A stretch of DNA of 64,000 bases. Source: Granulosicoccus sp036478595 (GTDB taxonomy: Bacteria > Pseudomonadota > Gammaproteobacteria > Granulosicoccales > Granulosicoccaceae). The notes beneath the pieces were generated by a model. It saw only the letters and a program-made list of their open reading frames with translations, had not been told where the DNA came from and made no database searches. How positions within the stretch are numbered: the stretch's first letter is position 1; each line of letters starts with the position of its first letter. Shown here piece by piece: positions 17,095-25,720 of this stretch. Location of the stretch: positions 1 through 64,000 of the forward strand of contig JAZGEF010000039.1 in assembly GCA_036478595.1 (NCBI GenBank). The letters are read 5' to 3'. Position numbers and translations under genes: made by a program.

Positions 17095-18774
17095 ATGTCT
17101 AATTCCATGAATAATAATATTGCCGCTGCCGGTACTAACGCAGCTGATAAGGATTGGTGGCGCGGCGCCGTCGTGTATCAAATATATCCACGCAGCTACC
17201 AAGATAGCGACAATGACGGTATTGGTGATTTAAACGGAATAGTGGAGCGATTGCCGTATATCGCGTCGTTGGGTGTTGATGCAATATGGATATCGCCGTT
17301 CTTTACATCTCCTATGAAAGACTTCGGATACGATGTGAGTAATTATCGCGATGTTGATCCAATGTTTGGCACGCTGGCTGATTGCGATAACCTGATAAAG
17401 ACCGCTCACTGCTTGGGCGTGAAGGTGATTATTGATCAAGTGCTTAGCCATTCTGCCGCTGAACATCCCTGGTTTGCTGAAAGTCGTCAAGACAAAACTA
17501 ATCCTCGACACGATTGGTACGTGTGGGCTGATCCTAAACCCGATGGCACGCCGCCCAATAATTGGTTATCGGTTTTTGGTGGGTCAGCCTGGCAATGGGA
17601 TGCACGCCGTGAGCAGTACTATTTGCATAACTTCCTTGTTAGCCAACCTGATCTTAATTTTCATAATCCCGATGTTCAAGATGAGATGCTAGATATTTGC
17701 CGCTTCTGGCTAGATCGCGGCGTAGACGGATTTAGATTGGATACAGTGAATTTCTATACAGCTGATAATCAATTGCGTGACAACCCGCCGCTGGCAATGG
17801 AGTTGCGTAACGGATCAATCGCACCGAGCGTTAACCCTTACAACCATCAAAACCATATTTATTCTAAAAACCAGCCAGAGAATTTGCTATTTATTGAACG
17901 CTTTAGAGCACTGTTGGATGAATACCCTGCAGCAACCTCAGTGGGCGAAATAGGTGATGCGCAGTTTGGTTTAGAGTTGTTGGGCGAATACACCAATGGT
18001 GACAACAGGCTTCATATGAGTTACTCATTTGAATTCTTATCCGGTGAGCCACTGGATGCCCCTCGCTTACAAGAAGTATTTACACGCTTGAACGAGGTGG
18101 CCGAGGACAGTTGGCCGTGTTGGGCCTTAACTAATCATGACATCAAGCGCCACACCACACGCTGGGAATTGGACGAGCAAGGTAGGCGGATGTATGTTTT
18201 ATTGCTAATGTGTGTGAGAGGTTCGGTGTGTTTGTATCAGGGCGAGGAGCTTGGTTTGCCTGAAGCTGATATTGCTTATGACGACTTGCAAGATCCCTAT
18301 GGATTTGAGTTTTGGCCAGAATTTAAGGGCAGGGACGGTTGTCGTACACCAATGGTTTGGGATGTTAGTAAAATTAATGCTGGATTTTCAGATGCCAAAC
18401 CTTGGTTGCCAGTACCAGAAGCTCACCTTCCTCTGAGCGTTGAGGGGCAAGAGCAAGAAAACGATTCATTGTTGCACTACTACCGCAAAGCAATTGAGTT
18501 TAGAAAACAACATCCCGAGCTGGTAAAGGGTGCGCAATCTGCACTATCGGTTACTGGCGATGTGGTGAGTTTCACCAGAAGCTTGGACGAAGCCCAAATG
18601 TTTTGCGCATTTAATATAGGGCAGCACAATTCGTCGGCCCTGTTACCTGAAGGTGATTGGAATATATCTGATGAAGGCCTCGGTACCAGCACAGTACTAA
18701 ACGGCCGCGAAGTGGCGCTTACGGCTAATCAAGTTTTGATTGCAACAAAAAACATAGGTGTGGAGTTGATCTAA
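17095..18774 (+). CDS. aglA: GH13 alpha-glucosidase
   Basis: At 559 aa it has the GH13 oligo-1,6-glucosidase/alpha-glucosidase TIM barrel: WWRGAVVYQIYPRSYQDS, DGIGDLNGI and GVDAIWISPFF. The catalytic residues are in GFRLDTVNF (nucleophile Asp), SVGEIGD (acid/base Glu) and LTNHDIKRH (third Asp). There is no signal peptide, so it cleaves imported alpha-glucosides in the cytoplasm. It is cotranscribed with the transporter, and its stop overlaps the aglK start (TAATG). Confidence 0.95.
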   Translation: MSNSMNNNIAAAGTNAADKDWWRGAVVYQIYPRSYQDSDNDGIGDLNGIVERLPYIASLGVDAIWISPFFTSPMKDFGYDVSNYRDVDPMFGTLADCDNLIKTAHCLGVKVIIDQVLSHSAAEHPWFAESRQDKTNPRHDWYVWADPKPDGTPPNNWLSVFGGSAWQWDARREQYYLHNFLVSQPDLNFHNPDVQDEMLDICRFWLDRGVDGFRLDTVNFYTADNQLRDNPPLAMELRNGSIAPSVNPYNHQNHIYSKNQPENLLFIERFRALLDEYPAATSVGEIGDAQFGLELLGEYTNGDNRLHMSYSFEFLSGEPLDAPRLQEVFTRLNEVAEDSWPCWALTNHDIKRHTTRWELDEQGRRMYVLLLMCVRGSVCLYQGEELGLPEADIAYDDLQDPYGFEFWPEFKGRDGCRTPMVWDVSKINAGFSDAKPWLPVPEAHLPLSVEGQEQENDSLLHYYRKAIEFRKQHPELVKGAQSALSVTGDVVSFTRSLDEAQMFCAFNIGQHNSSALLPEGDWNISDEGLGTSTVLNGREVALTANQVLIATKNIGVELI

Positions 18775-19868
18775 TGACGAATCTTACACTCAAGGATGTT
18801 ACCAAAACGTACGCAGGTTCGATCAACGTACTCAACGACATCAACCTAGATATTAAAACCGGCGAGCTTATTGTTTTTGTTGGGCCGTCGGGGTGTGGTA
18901 AATCAACCTTACTGAGAATGATTGCTGGTTTGGAATCCATCACCAGCGGCGAATTCACCATAGACGGTGAACGCATGAATGATATGCCACCGGCGCAACG
19001 TGGTATCGCGATGGTATTTCAGTCGTATGCTCTCTATCCACACATGACAGTACGGGAGAATATGTCGTTCGCGCTAAAGCTTGCTAAAATATCGCCTGCC
19101 GAAGTAGAAGCCGCGGTGAGTAATGCAGCTGAAAAATTACAACTCACTGAGTACTTGGACCGGCTACCAAAAGCACTGTCAGGTGGGCAACGCCAACGTG
19201 TAGCAATTGGTCGTTCCATCGTTAGAAACCCGAAGGTCTATCTATTTGATGAACCGCTATCTAATTTAGATGCTGCGCTACGAGTGGCCACTCGAATTGA
19301 AATAGCGCAGCTTAAAGAGAGCATGCCCGACTCAACCATGGTGTATGTAACCCATGATCAAGTCGAAGCGATGACCTTGGCAACGAGGATTGTGGTGTTA
19401 GCAAATCGTGGTATTGCACAAGTGGGTACGCCACTTGAGCTATACGAAAAACCCGAAAACGAATTTGTCGCCCAGTTCATTGGTTCCCCCGCAATGAACC
19501 TAATGGCCGGTACGATTGTAGAGGCTGGTGCAAAAACCCTGGTAACGATAAACCAAGGCCAAGGTATTATTGAAACCAATATCCCTACCACAGCAGATAA
19601 GAAAGGTCTGGCAGTCAATGTAGGTATACGGCCCGAGCATTTGGAAATAACAAATGAAAGCGCCTTTGCCTTAGAGGCAAAAGTGGCAATTGCTGAAGCC
19701 TTGGGTGAAGTCACGCAAGTCTATTTTGAACAAGATGCAGAAGGGCGCTCAGCCATTGCTAAGTTAGCTGGCGTGCATCGCGATGTACGAAACACAACAC
19801 TCAGAATGTCGGCCAAGCCTGCGGACGTTCATTTGTTCGCTGATGGGCGGTCGTTGTTGTATCCCTAG
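18774..19868 (+). CDS. aglK: ABC transporter ATPase (AglK/UgpC/MalK type)
   Basis: The protein is 364 aa. It carries the Walker A motif GPSGCGKST, Q-loop FQSYALYPHM, signature LSGGQRQR, Walker B VYLFDEPLSNLDA and switch His in VYVTHDQ, plus a C-terminal TOBE region (NVGIRPEHLEI). It powers the AglEFG importer. It is the last gene of the operon, and a hairpin-forming repeat follows at 19888. Confidence 0.95.
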   Translation: MTNLTLKDVTKTYAGSINVLNDINLDIKTGELIVFVGPSGCGKSTLLRMIAGLESITSGEFTIDGERMNDMPPAQRGIAMVFQSYALYPHMTVRENMSFALKLAKISPAEVEAAVSNAAEKLQLTEYLDRLPKALSGGQRQRVAIGRSIVRNPKVYLFDEPLSNLDAALRVATRIEIAQLKESMPDSTMVYVTHDQVEAMTLATRIVVLANRGIAQVGTPLELYEKPENEFVAQFIGSPAMNLMAGTIVEAGAKTLVTINQGQGIIETNIPTTADKKGLAVNVGIRPEHLEITNESAFALEAKVAIAEALGEVTQVYFEQDAEGRSAIAKLAGVHRDVRNTTLRMSAKPADVHLFADGRSLLYP

Positions 19869-19887
19869 TCATTCCGGCGTAGACCTG

Positions 19888-19911
19888 TCATTCCCCACCT
19901 TCGTGGGATGA
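19888..19911. repeat. Short palindromic repeat (TCATTCCCC...GGGATGA) after aglK
   Basis: TCATTCCCCAC, a CTTC loop and GTGGGATGA form a hairpin. It belongs to the common class of TCATTCCC-type dispersed palindromes in proteobacteria, and a partial copy (GTCATTCCGGCG) lies just before it. Being 20 nt past the aglK stop, it may stabilise or end the operon transcript. Confidence 0.6.
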
Positions 19912-19934
19912 TAAAAGGCGGTGAACATTGCTTT

Positions 19935-20150
19935 TTACAAAGCCAGTGGTGCCATAAAGTGGAGCTAAGTTGTCAACTCGCGGGCTTGATACAACGGCGC
20001 CGATATAGCGCTCTGCAAAAAATCACGCTAATAGGCTTTCTCTGCACCCCAACATTGATTGTTGATCACAACCATTACTGTATTAATACCGTGATTAACA
20101 GCAGTGGAAAGTTCAGATACCGTCATACCAAATTCACCATCACCCATTTG
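19935..20150 (-). pseudogene. Decayed fragment of a ThDP-dependent enzyme (acetolactate synthase-like)
   Basis: Reading leftward from 20150 the DNA encodes MGDGEFGMTVSELSTAVNHG, then VMVVINNQCWGAEK, the diphosphate/Mg-binding GDG...N motif region of ThDP enzymes. The WGAEK element recalls sulfoacetaldehyde acetyltransferase and related proteins. A stop follows (KAY*RDF), and the sequence resumes in another frame as FFAERYIGAVVSSPRVDN and LAPLYGTTGFV. With one stop, one frameshift and no 5' or 3' parts, this is a dead internal fragment. It abuts the 3' end of the luciferase-like gene, whose stop codon lies inside it. Confidence 0.72.
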
Positions 20151-21180
20151 AGAATTCAGGCATTATTTCGTCGATAAACGATTGCAATGAACGTTTTTGC
20201 TGTTCGCGATTTAATCCCATGCTGGCGTAATAGATAAATGAATCCACACCTAGTGCTTGGTATTGCTTAAGTTTAGCAACAACAGCCTCGGGTGAACCAA
20301 ACAGCAGGTTTTGCTCTAGCATTTCTGGATTAACAAACGCATTGCCCTCGAGTTTTTCGAATGGCACCGGATCAGGGAAACCGTTCTGCACGTCACCGGC
20401 TTTCATCATCAGGTTGCCAAACTGGCTCAAGTTATAGCGTACTGCCTGCAATGCAGCCTCGCGATCGGCGCCGCTGGTGTAAACACTGGTATGACGCATC
20501 ATTGCAAGCGTTGGTATGAAATCGTGTTCGGCTTTGGCGATTGCATCATCCAGGCGTTGTTTGTACAGCGCTGCCTCGTCCATAGCTTTGGTCAGTGGCC
20601 AAGTCATCACATTGCACTTGTTGGCCACAGCATAATCGAATGTAATGGGCGCACGGGCCGCAACCCAAATGGGCACCTCTTTTTGTACAGGCTTAGGGCA
20701 GGATGTCGCTTTTGGAAACTGCCAGTATTTACCATCGTGCTCAACATCGCCTTCCCACAAACCGCGTACTAATGGCAGCATTTCTTGCATGTACTGCCAC
20801 GAGTCGCTTTGTTTTAAGCCAGGTCGCATACGATCAAACTCTCGTTGATATGCGCCAGAACCCAAACCAAATTCCAAACGGCCACCGCTAATCAAATCCA
20901 GCAAAGCCGCTTCGCCGGCAAGATTGATGGGATGCCAGTAAGATGCGTTAGCCACACCGCAACCCAATCGAATATTGTTTGTATTGCAGCCCCACCATGT
21001 GAGTAACTGAAATGGATTAGGTGCAATAGTCATCTCGATTGCATGATGCTCGGCAGCCCACACGGTTTCAAACCCTGATGCATCAGCAAGCTGAACCATC
21101 TCCAAGGTATGACGTTGCACATCGTTCATGCAGGTTGCGGCGTCAGTGCGCTCAAGATTTATGGCAAGGTGGAATTTCAT
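20140..21180 (-). CDS. LLM-class flavin-dependent oxidoreductase
   Basis: The protein is 346 aa, a bacterial-luciferase-like TIM barrel. It shows VWAAEHHAIEM, IRLGCGVANASYWHPI, the RLEFGLGSGAYQREFDRM motif and PKPVQKEVPIWVAA. Members use reduced FMN and O2 to oxidise or cleave diverse substrates. GGGAG lies 7 nt upstream of the ATG. The last residues (PEFSNG) read into the ThDP-enzyme fragment, so the native C-terminus may have been trimmed slightly by that junction. The substrate is unknown; the gene sits next to the RidA-like gene on the same strand. Confidence 0.93.
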   Translation of the reverse strand: MKFHLAINLERTDAATCMNDVQRHTLEMVQLADASGFETVWAAEHHAIEMTIAPNPFQLLTWWGCNTNNIRLGCGVANASYWHPINLAGEAALLDLISGGRLEFGLGSGAYQREFDRMRPGLKQSDSWQYMQEMLPLVRGLWEGDVEHDGKYWQFPKATSCPKPVQKEVPIWVAARAPITFDYAVANKCNVMTWPLTKAMDEAALYKQRLDDAIAKAEHDFIPTLAMMRHTSVYTSGADREAALQAVRYNLSQFGNLMMKAGDVQNGFPDPVPFEKLEGNAFVNPEMLEQNLLFGSPEAVVAKLKQYQALGVDSFIYYASMGLNREQQKRSLQSFIDEIMPEFSNG

Positions 21181-21189
21181 ATGCGTCTC

Positions 21190-21353
21190 CCATTAGCGGT
21201 ATGCGGTGTAGAAGTCTTATCGAGAAACAAACTGCTTGGCCACTGGTGTCTCAGCTGCGCCAACAATTGGCTGCAATGCTTACTTAATCAGCAACACTAT
21301 GGCTCAAGCAGGCTGGCCCAGCTTTGATGAATTACTAGCACACCTGAATTAAC
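21190..21353 (+). pseudogene. Possible 3' remnant of an unidentified gene
   Basis: The gap between the LLM and RidA genes is open on the plus strand in pieces: LIEKQTAWPLVSQLRQQLAA in one frame, then TMAQAGWPSFDELLAHLN with a TAA stop in another. The second piece looks like an ordinary helical C-terminus. No start codon, ribosome-binding site or family could be identified, so this may be the tail of a lost gene or chance. Confidence 0.25.
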
Positions 21354-22581
21354 CGGCGATGGCAACTACCTCGATTTCTATCACCATGTGTTCGTAGACT
21401 AGATACGGTACAGGAATACCGGAAGTTGCAGGGCCAGGACTTTGGAAAGCACTGGATCGAATGCTGAGATTTTGATGCAGGCCGTCTGCTGATGCATTAC
21501 CTTGATAAAACGTGGTGACTTTAACGATATCGTCCATTGATGCGCCTAGGTCAGCCAAAATTGTTTTGATATTAGCTAGTGCAATTTTTGTTTGCTCTAC
21601 GATATCATTGGGATGCAACACTTGAGCATTGGCATCCAGAGCGACTTGGCCGCCTAAGTGAATAAGGTTGCCAAAACGGTTGCCGTGTTTATAGGGTAGG
21701 TGTGTTGTCCAATCCCAATGGCCTTTTGGCCATGAATACTGAATTGTTGGGTTCGTTTGATTGGCTTCAACAGCAAAGTCGGTAGCGGCAGCCGTCACGG
21801 CTATTTTTGTCATCAAGCCATCGCGTGCAAATCGTGTTACAGAAATCCCAGTCGCTGCAGGCCCGGGCTCTGGAAAAAAGCCGGCACGTATCGCAGCAGG
21901 CTCAGTCCAGTTGTCGGCTGTGCCATCGCCTTGGTAGAACACATTGAGTTTCAGAGCTTGGCTCAGCGTGCATCCAGCCAGTGCCAGTGCTTGTTCAAGG
22001 TTGTGCATCATTAAACGAGTTTGTTCAATCACATCACCGCTGGCAAGTAGCGATCCGTTTGCGTCCATCGCTGACATATCGCTAGTGAAAACTAAATCAT
22101 TACAGCGCACAACATGCGAATACTGAACCGGTAGCGCGGGTAGTTTGTTGTTTCGAAAAAATTTAGGATTTGAGCTGGTTCGCTTATCAGGGTCAATCGC
22201 AACAGCTTCAAGCTCTATACGCATGCCTGGATAACATAATTCAGGTAAACAAATGGTTGAGACTACCGGGCGAGTTGTATAATTTAAACGCTTGCCAACG
22301 AGTTCAAGTAGGTGGGCTTCGTCCGTGTCGTCGCCAGTGAAGTAAATAACCAGCTTCACCACATCATTCAACGCAGCACCGAGATCAACCAAAATGGATT
22401 CAACGTGCCCCAAAACATTATGTGTTTGAGCGGTCAGATCATCAGGCGAAACAACTTGGCCTAGGTTGTTTAGATCAGCTTGCCCGCCGGTAAAAATCAA
22501 ACCACCACGTCGAACACCATGGTAATGAGATAGTGCTACTGGCCAATGCCAATGATTTTCAGGCCAACTGTGTGTTTTCAT
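21349..22581 (-). CDS. Triple RidA (YjgF/UK114) domain protein
   Basis: The protein is 410 aa from MKTHSWPENH (an upstream GTG- or ATG-type extension to 22608 is possible). Three RidA-like units lie in tandem: about 1-130 (LIFTGGQADL ... PGMRIELEAVAID), 140-270 (LVFTSDMSAM ... LMTKIAVTAAA) and 285-410 (LIHLGGQVALD ... HMVIEIEVVAIAG). Single RidA proteins of about 130 aa trimerise and hydrolyse reactive enamine/imine intermediates from PLP or flavin enzymes. A covalent trimer is unusual. The imine-binding Arg typical of the RidA subfamily is not obvious in all units, so a Rid6/7-like or divergent activity is possible. Confidence 0.85.
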   Translation of the reverse strand: MKTHSWPENHWHWPVALSHYHGVRRGGLIFTGGQADLNNLGQVVSPDDLTAQTHNVLGHVESILVDLGAALNDVVKLVIYFTGDDTDEAHLLELVGKRLNYTTRPVVSTICLPELCYPGMRIELEAVAIDPDKRTSSNPKFFRNNKLPALPVQYSHVVRCNDLVFTSDMSAMDANGSLLASGDVIEQTRLMMHNLEQALALAGCTLSQALKLNVFYQGDGTADNWTEPAAIRAGFFPEPGPAATGISVTRFARDGLMTKIAVTAAATDFAVEANQTNPTIQYSWPKGHWDWTTHLPYKHGNRFGNLIHLGGQVALDANAQVLHPNDIVEQTKIALANIKTILADLGASMDDIVKVTTFYQGNASADGLHQNLSIRSSAFQSPGPATSGIPVPYLVYEHMVIEIEVVAIAG

Positions 22582-22610
22582 CGATCGCTCATTCTTGTAT
22601 CGCCACAAGG

Positions 22611-22726
22611 ACTAATTAGGGGACTAATTTGGGGACAGACCACGTTTAAACGAGCCCCAACATAATTCTGAGTATCGCCGCTAAGCGTTTAATCGTGGTC
22701 TGTCCCCATTTTGTGCCCATTTTGTG
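22611..22726. repeat. Second REP-like palindrome (GGGGACAGACCACG arms)
   Basis: The left arm GGGGACTAATTTGGGGACAGACC continues ACGTTTAAACG and the right arm is CGTTTAATCGTGGTCTGTCC followed by CCATTTTGTGCCCATTTTGTG. The two are inverted copies separated by about 30 nt. It shares the GGGGACAGACCAC core with 8048-8158 and 49303-49328 and begins about 30 nt upstream of the triple-RidA start, between that gene and the rplC control region. Confidence 0.85.
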
Positions 22727-23097
22727 AGTTTGAAAAACACTTGTGCACGTAAAACATAAGCAGCCCGGTTATGTAGCCTGCTCAGTTTTCAAGCAATTCA
22801 TCATCGAGCCAGCAACGATAAGACCGCTGTTAATTTCGCGTTTGCTTTTTTAGTATTAATCTTAACTGGTTGAAATGTAACAGTTTACTTTATCATTGTT
22901 GTTGAGTGACAATGCGCTGATAAGCACCGAAAAACGTAGCAGAAGCGAGTTAAAATTTGTTTCTCAGCTGTGGATATTGTTGTCACAGAATTGACTCAGC
23001 CCTAAAAAATTGGCGATCAAAAAAGCGCTGGCGATTCAGACGTTTTCTGCTTGAAAAAAACCTGCCTATCGCTGTGGATTCTCCCAGATTTAGTTGT

Positions 23098-23320
23098 TAT
23101 ACTTGCGGGCTACCTAGACCCGGCGTTATGTTTTTTGCGGCGGGCTTTGATTTTGTGTGACGTAAAAATCCTTTGAACATCGGACCGTTACGACGATTTG
23201 CTACCAAATTTGGTGGTGATCGTTCCAACGGAGCGTCGGTGTCTGCGCTGTTATAAGCGTTGTGTTTTCGCGGCTTGATAGTAGTTTGATTAGTAGTTTG
23301 TAGGGTTGGAGAGAAGAATA
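23098..23320 (+). promoter_or_regulatory. Putative rplC-operon promoter and leader
   Basis: The non-coding stretch 22727-23320 precedes rplC. TATACT at 23098-23103, followed by a GC-rich discriminator (TTGCGGGC), looks like the -10 of a strongly growth-regulated r-protein promoter. The -35 region (GTGGATT around 23075) is far from consensus. The leader of about 210 nt could hold a regulatory RNA structure, as S10-operon leaders do, but I cannot identify an L4-binding hairpin by eye. GGAGAGAAG precedes the rplC ATG. No other feature is visible in 22727-23090. Confidence 0.45.
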
Positions 23321-23974
23321 ATGACTCTTGGTGTGGTTGGCCGCAAAATCGGCATGACACGCATATTTGACGAATCTGGTGCATCGTTGCCAGTGACCGT
23401 CATTGAAGCGCCTAAAAATCGTGTAACAGCGCGCATGACGGCAGAAGTTGATGGCTATAACTCTGTGCAGGTAACTGCAGGTGAAAAGAAAACCAGCCAT
23501 TTGTCAAAAGCAGAAGCTGGGCACTTTGCTAAAGCGAACGTTGCTGCAGGCCGAGGCTTGTGGGAATTTCGTCTAGAAGGTGAAGAGGGCAGCGAGCTTG
23601 AAGTAGGTAGTGAAATCGGCATCGATATATTCGAAGCGGGTCAAAGGGTTGACGTTACCGGTACCAGTATCGGCAAAGGCTTCCAAGGTGGCGTTAAGCG
23701 TCACAACTTCCAAATGCAAGACGCGACTCACGGTAACTCACTATCTCACCGTGCTCCTGGTTCGATTGGTCAAAACCAAACGCCGGGCCGTGTATTTAAA
23801 GGTAAGCGAATGGCTGGTCACATGGGTGCCCGTCAACGCACAATGCAAAATCTAACAGTGGTCCGCGTCGACGAAGACCGCAACGTTATCTTGGTTCGCG
23901 GCGCAGTAGCCGGCGCACCGGGCAGTGATGTTGTTATCAAGCCTGCTGTTAAATTTAAGAACAAAAAGGGTTAA
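23321..23974 (+). CDS. rplC: 50S ribosomal protein L3
   Basis: ATG 23321 after GGAGAGAAG gives 217 aa starting MTLGVVGRKIGMTRIF; a TTG at 23306 is in frame but unlikely. GSIGQNQTPGRVFKGKRMAG contains the glutamine methylated by PrmB in E. coli. L3 nucleates 50S assembly near the peptidyl-transferase centre. It heads the downstream part of the S10 operon, separated here from rpsJ by the accessory block. Confidence 0.98.
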   Translation: MTLGVVGRKIGMTRIFDESGASLPVTVIEAPKNRVTARMTAEVDGYNSVQVTAGEKKTSHLSKAEAGHFAKANVAAGRGLWEFRLEGEEGSELEVGSEIGIDIFEAGQRVDVTGTSIGKGFQGGVKRHNFQMQDATHGNSLSHRAPGSIGQNQTPGRVFKGKRMAGHMGARQRTMQNLTVVRVDEDRNVILVRGAVAGAPGSDVVIKPAVKFKNKKG

Positions 23975-23980
23975 GGCTTC

Positions 23981-24583
23981 ATGGACCTAAAAACACATAG
24001 CGGCGGCACAATGTCAGTTTCTGACACGGTATTTGGCGCCAAATATAACGAAGGTCTCGTTCACCAGATCGTCACTGCATACCTTGCAGGCGGGCGTTCA
24101 GGAAACGCTGCGCAAAAGACTCGCTCCGAAGTTCGTGGCGGTGGCGCAAAGCCCTGGAAACAAAAAGGCACAGGGCGTGCACGAGCCGGTACTTCACGTA
24201 GTCCTATTTGGGCAGGTGGTGGTGTTACATTCGCTGCAAAGCCGCGTGATTACACACAAAAAGTGAACAAAAAAATGTACCGCGCGGCGCTGCGTTCAAT
24301 CTTGTCGCAAGCCGCAACAGACGGTCGCTTGGTTATTCTCGATACGTTCGATGTTGCTGAGCCTAAAACTCGTCTAATGCAAGCCAAGCTGCAAGAGTTA
24401 CAAGTCGGCAAAACATTGTTGCTACTGGACCAGGTGTCAGAGGCTGTTTATCTGTCTAGCCGCAATCTACCTAACCTTCAAGTTGTTGATGTAGAAGGTG
24501 TTGATCCGGTTAGCTTAGTGCGTTACCCGCACATTGTGACCACCACTGCCGCGATCAAGCAGTTAGAGGAGCGTTTAGCATGA
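23981..24583 (+). CDS. rplD: 50S ribosomal protein L4
   Basis: The protein is 200 aa. The conserved loop region RSEVRGGGAKPWKQKGTGRA and SPIWAGGGVTFAAKPRDY lines the exit tunnel. In E. coli L4 also represses the S10 operon by binding its leader; with rpsJ now transcribed separately, such feedback here would act only on a leader in front of rplC. Its stop overlaps the rplW start by 4 nt. Confidence 0.98.
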   Translation: MDLKTHSGGTMSVSDTVFGAKYNEGLVHQIVTAYLAGGRSGNAAQKTRSEVRGGGAKPWKQKGTGRARAGTSRSPIWAGGGVTFAAKPRDYTQKVNKKMYRAALRSILSQAATDGRLVILDTFDVAEPKTRLMQAKLQELQVGKTLLLLDQVSEAVYLSSRNLPNLQVVDVEGVDPVSLVRYPHIVTTTAAIKQLEERLA

Positions 24584-24879
24584 ATAACCAACGACTCTAC
24601 GCCGTGCTGCTAGCACCGCATATCTCTGAAAAAACTGCACTTGCGGCAGAGATACAAGGCCGTCATACATTCAAAGTGGCTATCGATGCCAGCAAGCTTG
24701 AAGTACGCCAGGCAGTGGAAAAACTATTCAAAGTTGATGTAAGAAGCGTTCAAATCGTCAACGTTAAAGGTAAGACTAAGCGATTCGGCCAGTCCATCGG
24801 GCGCCGGTCAGATTGGAAAAAAGCGACTGTTCGTTTGGCCGAAGGTCAGGACATCGACTTCATGAGTATTGAGAGTTAA
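24580..24879 (+). CDS. rplW: 50S ribosomal protein L23
   Basis: The protein is 99 aa, with LLAPHISEKTALAAE and VKGKTKRFGQSIGRRSDWKKA typical of L23, which sits at the tunnel exit and docks trigger factor and SRP. The start overlaps rplD (ATGA-type coupling) and rplB follows after 2 nt. Confidence 0.98.
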   Translation: MNNQRLYAVLLAPHISEKTALAAEIQGRHTFKVAIDASKLEVRQAVEKLFKVDVRSVQIVNVKGKTKRFGQSIGRRSDWKKATVRLAEGQDIDFMSIES

Positions 24880-24881
24880 TC

Positions 24882-25709
24882 ATGGCACTCGTTAAATCAA
24901 AACCAACCTCACCAGGACGTCGTTTTCAGGTTCGGGTTGTCAACAAAGACCTCTCTAAAGAGGGTCCATACGAGCCATTGGTTGAAAGCCTAAGTAAATC
25001 AGGTGGTCGTAACAACCATGGTCGTATCACTACTCGCCACATTGGTGGTGGTCACAAGCGTCGTTATCGCATCATTGATTTCAAGCGCGACAAAGACGGA
25101 ATACCAGCAACGGTTGAGCGTCTTGAGTACGATCCAAACCGCACAGCTAACATTGCTCTAATCAAGTATGCAGACGGCGAACGTCGCTACGTGATAGCCC
25201 CTAAAGGCATGAGTGTTGGTGATGCGATCAGTTCAGGTCGTGAAGCGCCAATTAAATCTGGTAACTGTCTGCCCTTGTCTAACATTCCAGTGGGTTCAAC
25301 GGTACATTGCATCGAGCTTAAGCCTGGTGCAGGTGCGCAGATTGCACGTAGTGCTGGTGCCGCCGTCCAATTGGTTGCTCGTGAAGGCCAGTACGCAACA
25401 CTGCGTTTGCGCTCTGGTGAAATGCGTCGTGTTCAGTCCGATTGCCGTGCAACTCTTGGTGAAGTAGGAAACGCCGAGCATGCTCTTCGCAAGCTGGGAA
25501 AAGCTGGTGCTAAACGCTGGCGCGGTGTTCGTCCTACCGTTCGTGGTGTGGCCATGAACCCAGTTGATCATCCACATGGTGGTGGTGAAGGTCGTACTTC
25601 GGGTGGTCGTCACCCAGTCAGTCCTTGGGGTACGCCAACCAAAGGCTACAAAACTCGTTCAAACAAGCGCACCGATAATATGATCGTGCGTCGTCGCAAC
25701 AAGAAATAG
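24882..25709 (+). CDS. rplB: 50S ribosomal protein L2
   Basis: The protein is 275 aa, close to the usual 273. The C-terminal NPVDHPHGGGEGRTSGGRHP holds the conserved histidine (E. coli His229) near the peptidyl-transferase centre. N-terminal landmarks are RNNHGRITTRHIGGGHKRRY. L2 is needed for subunit joining. Confidence 0.99.
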   Translation: MALVKSKPTSPGRRFQVRVVNKDLSKEGPYEPLVESLSKSGGRNNHGRITTRHIGGGHKRRYRIIDFKRDKDGIPATVERLEYDPNRTANIALIKYADGERRYVIAPKGMSVGDAISSGREAPIKSGNCLPLSNIPVGSTVHCIELKPGAGAQIARSAGAAVQLVAREGQYATLRLRSGEMRRVQSDCRATLGEVGNAEHALRKLGKAGAKRWRGVRPTVRGVAMNPVDHPHGGGEGRTSGGRHPVSPWGTPTKGYKTRSNKRTDNMIVRRRNKK

Positions 25710-25720
25710 GTGATATAGCC

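Noticed and set aside
19908..20177. 89-aa plus-strand frame after aglK
   Set aside because: It lies antisense to the recognisable ThDP-enzyme fragment and has a repeat hairpin at its start; no protein features.
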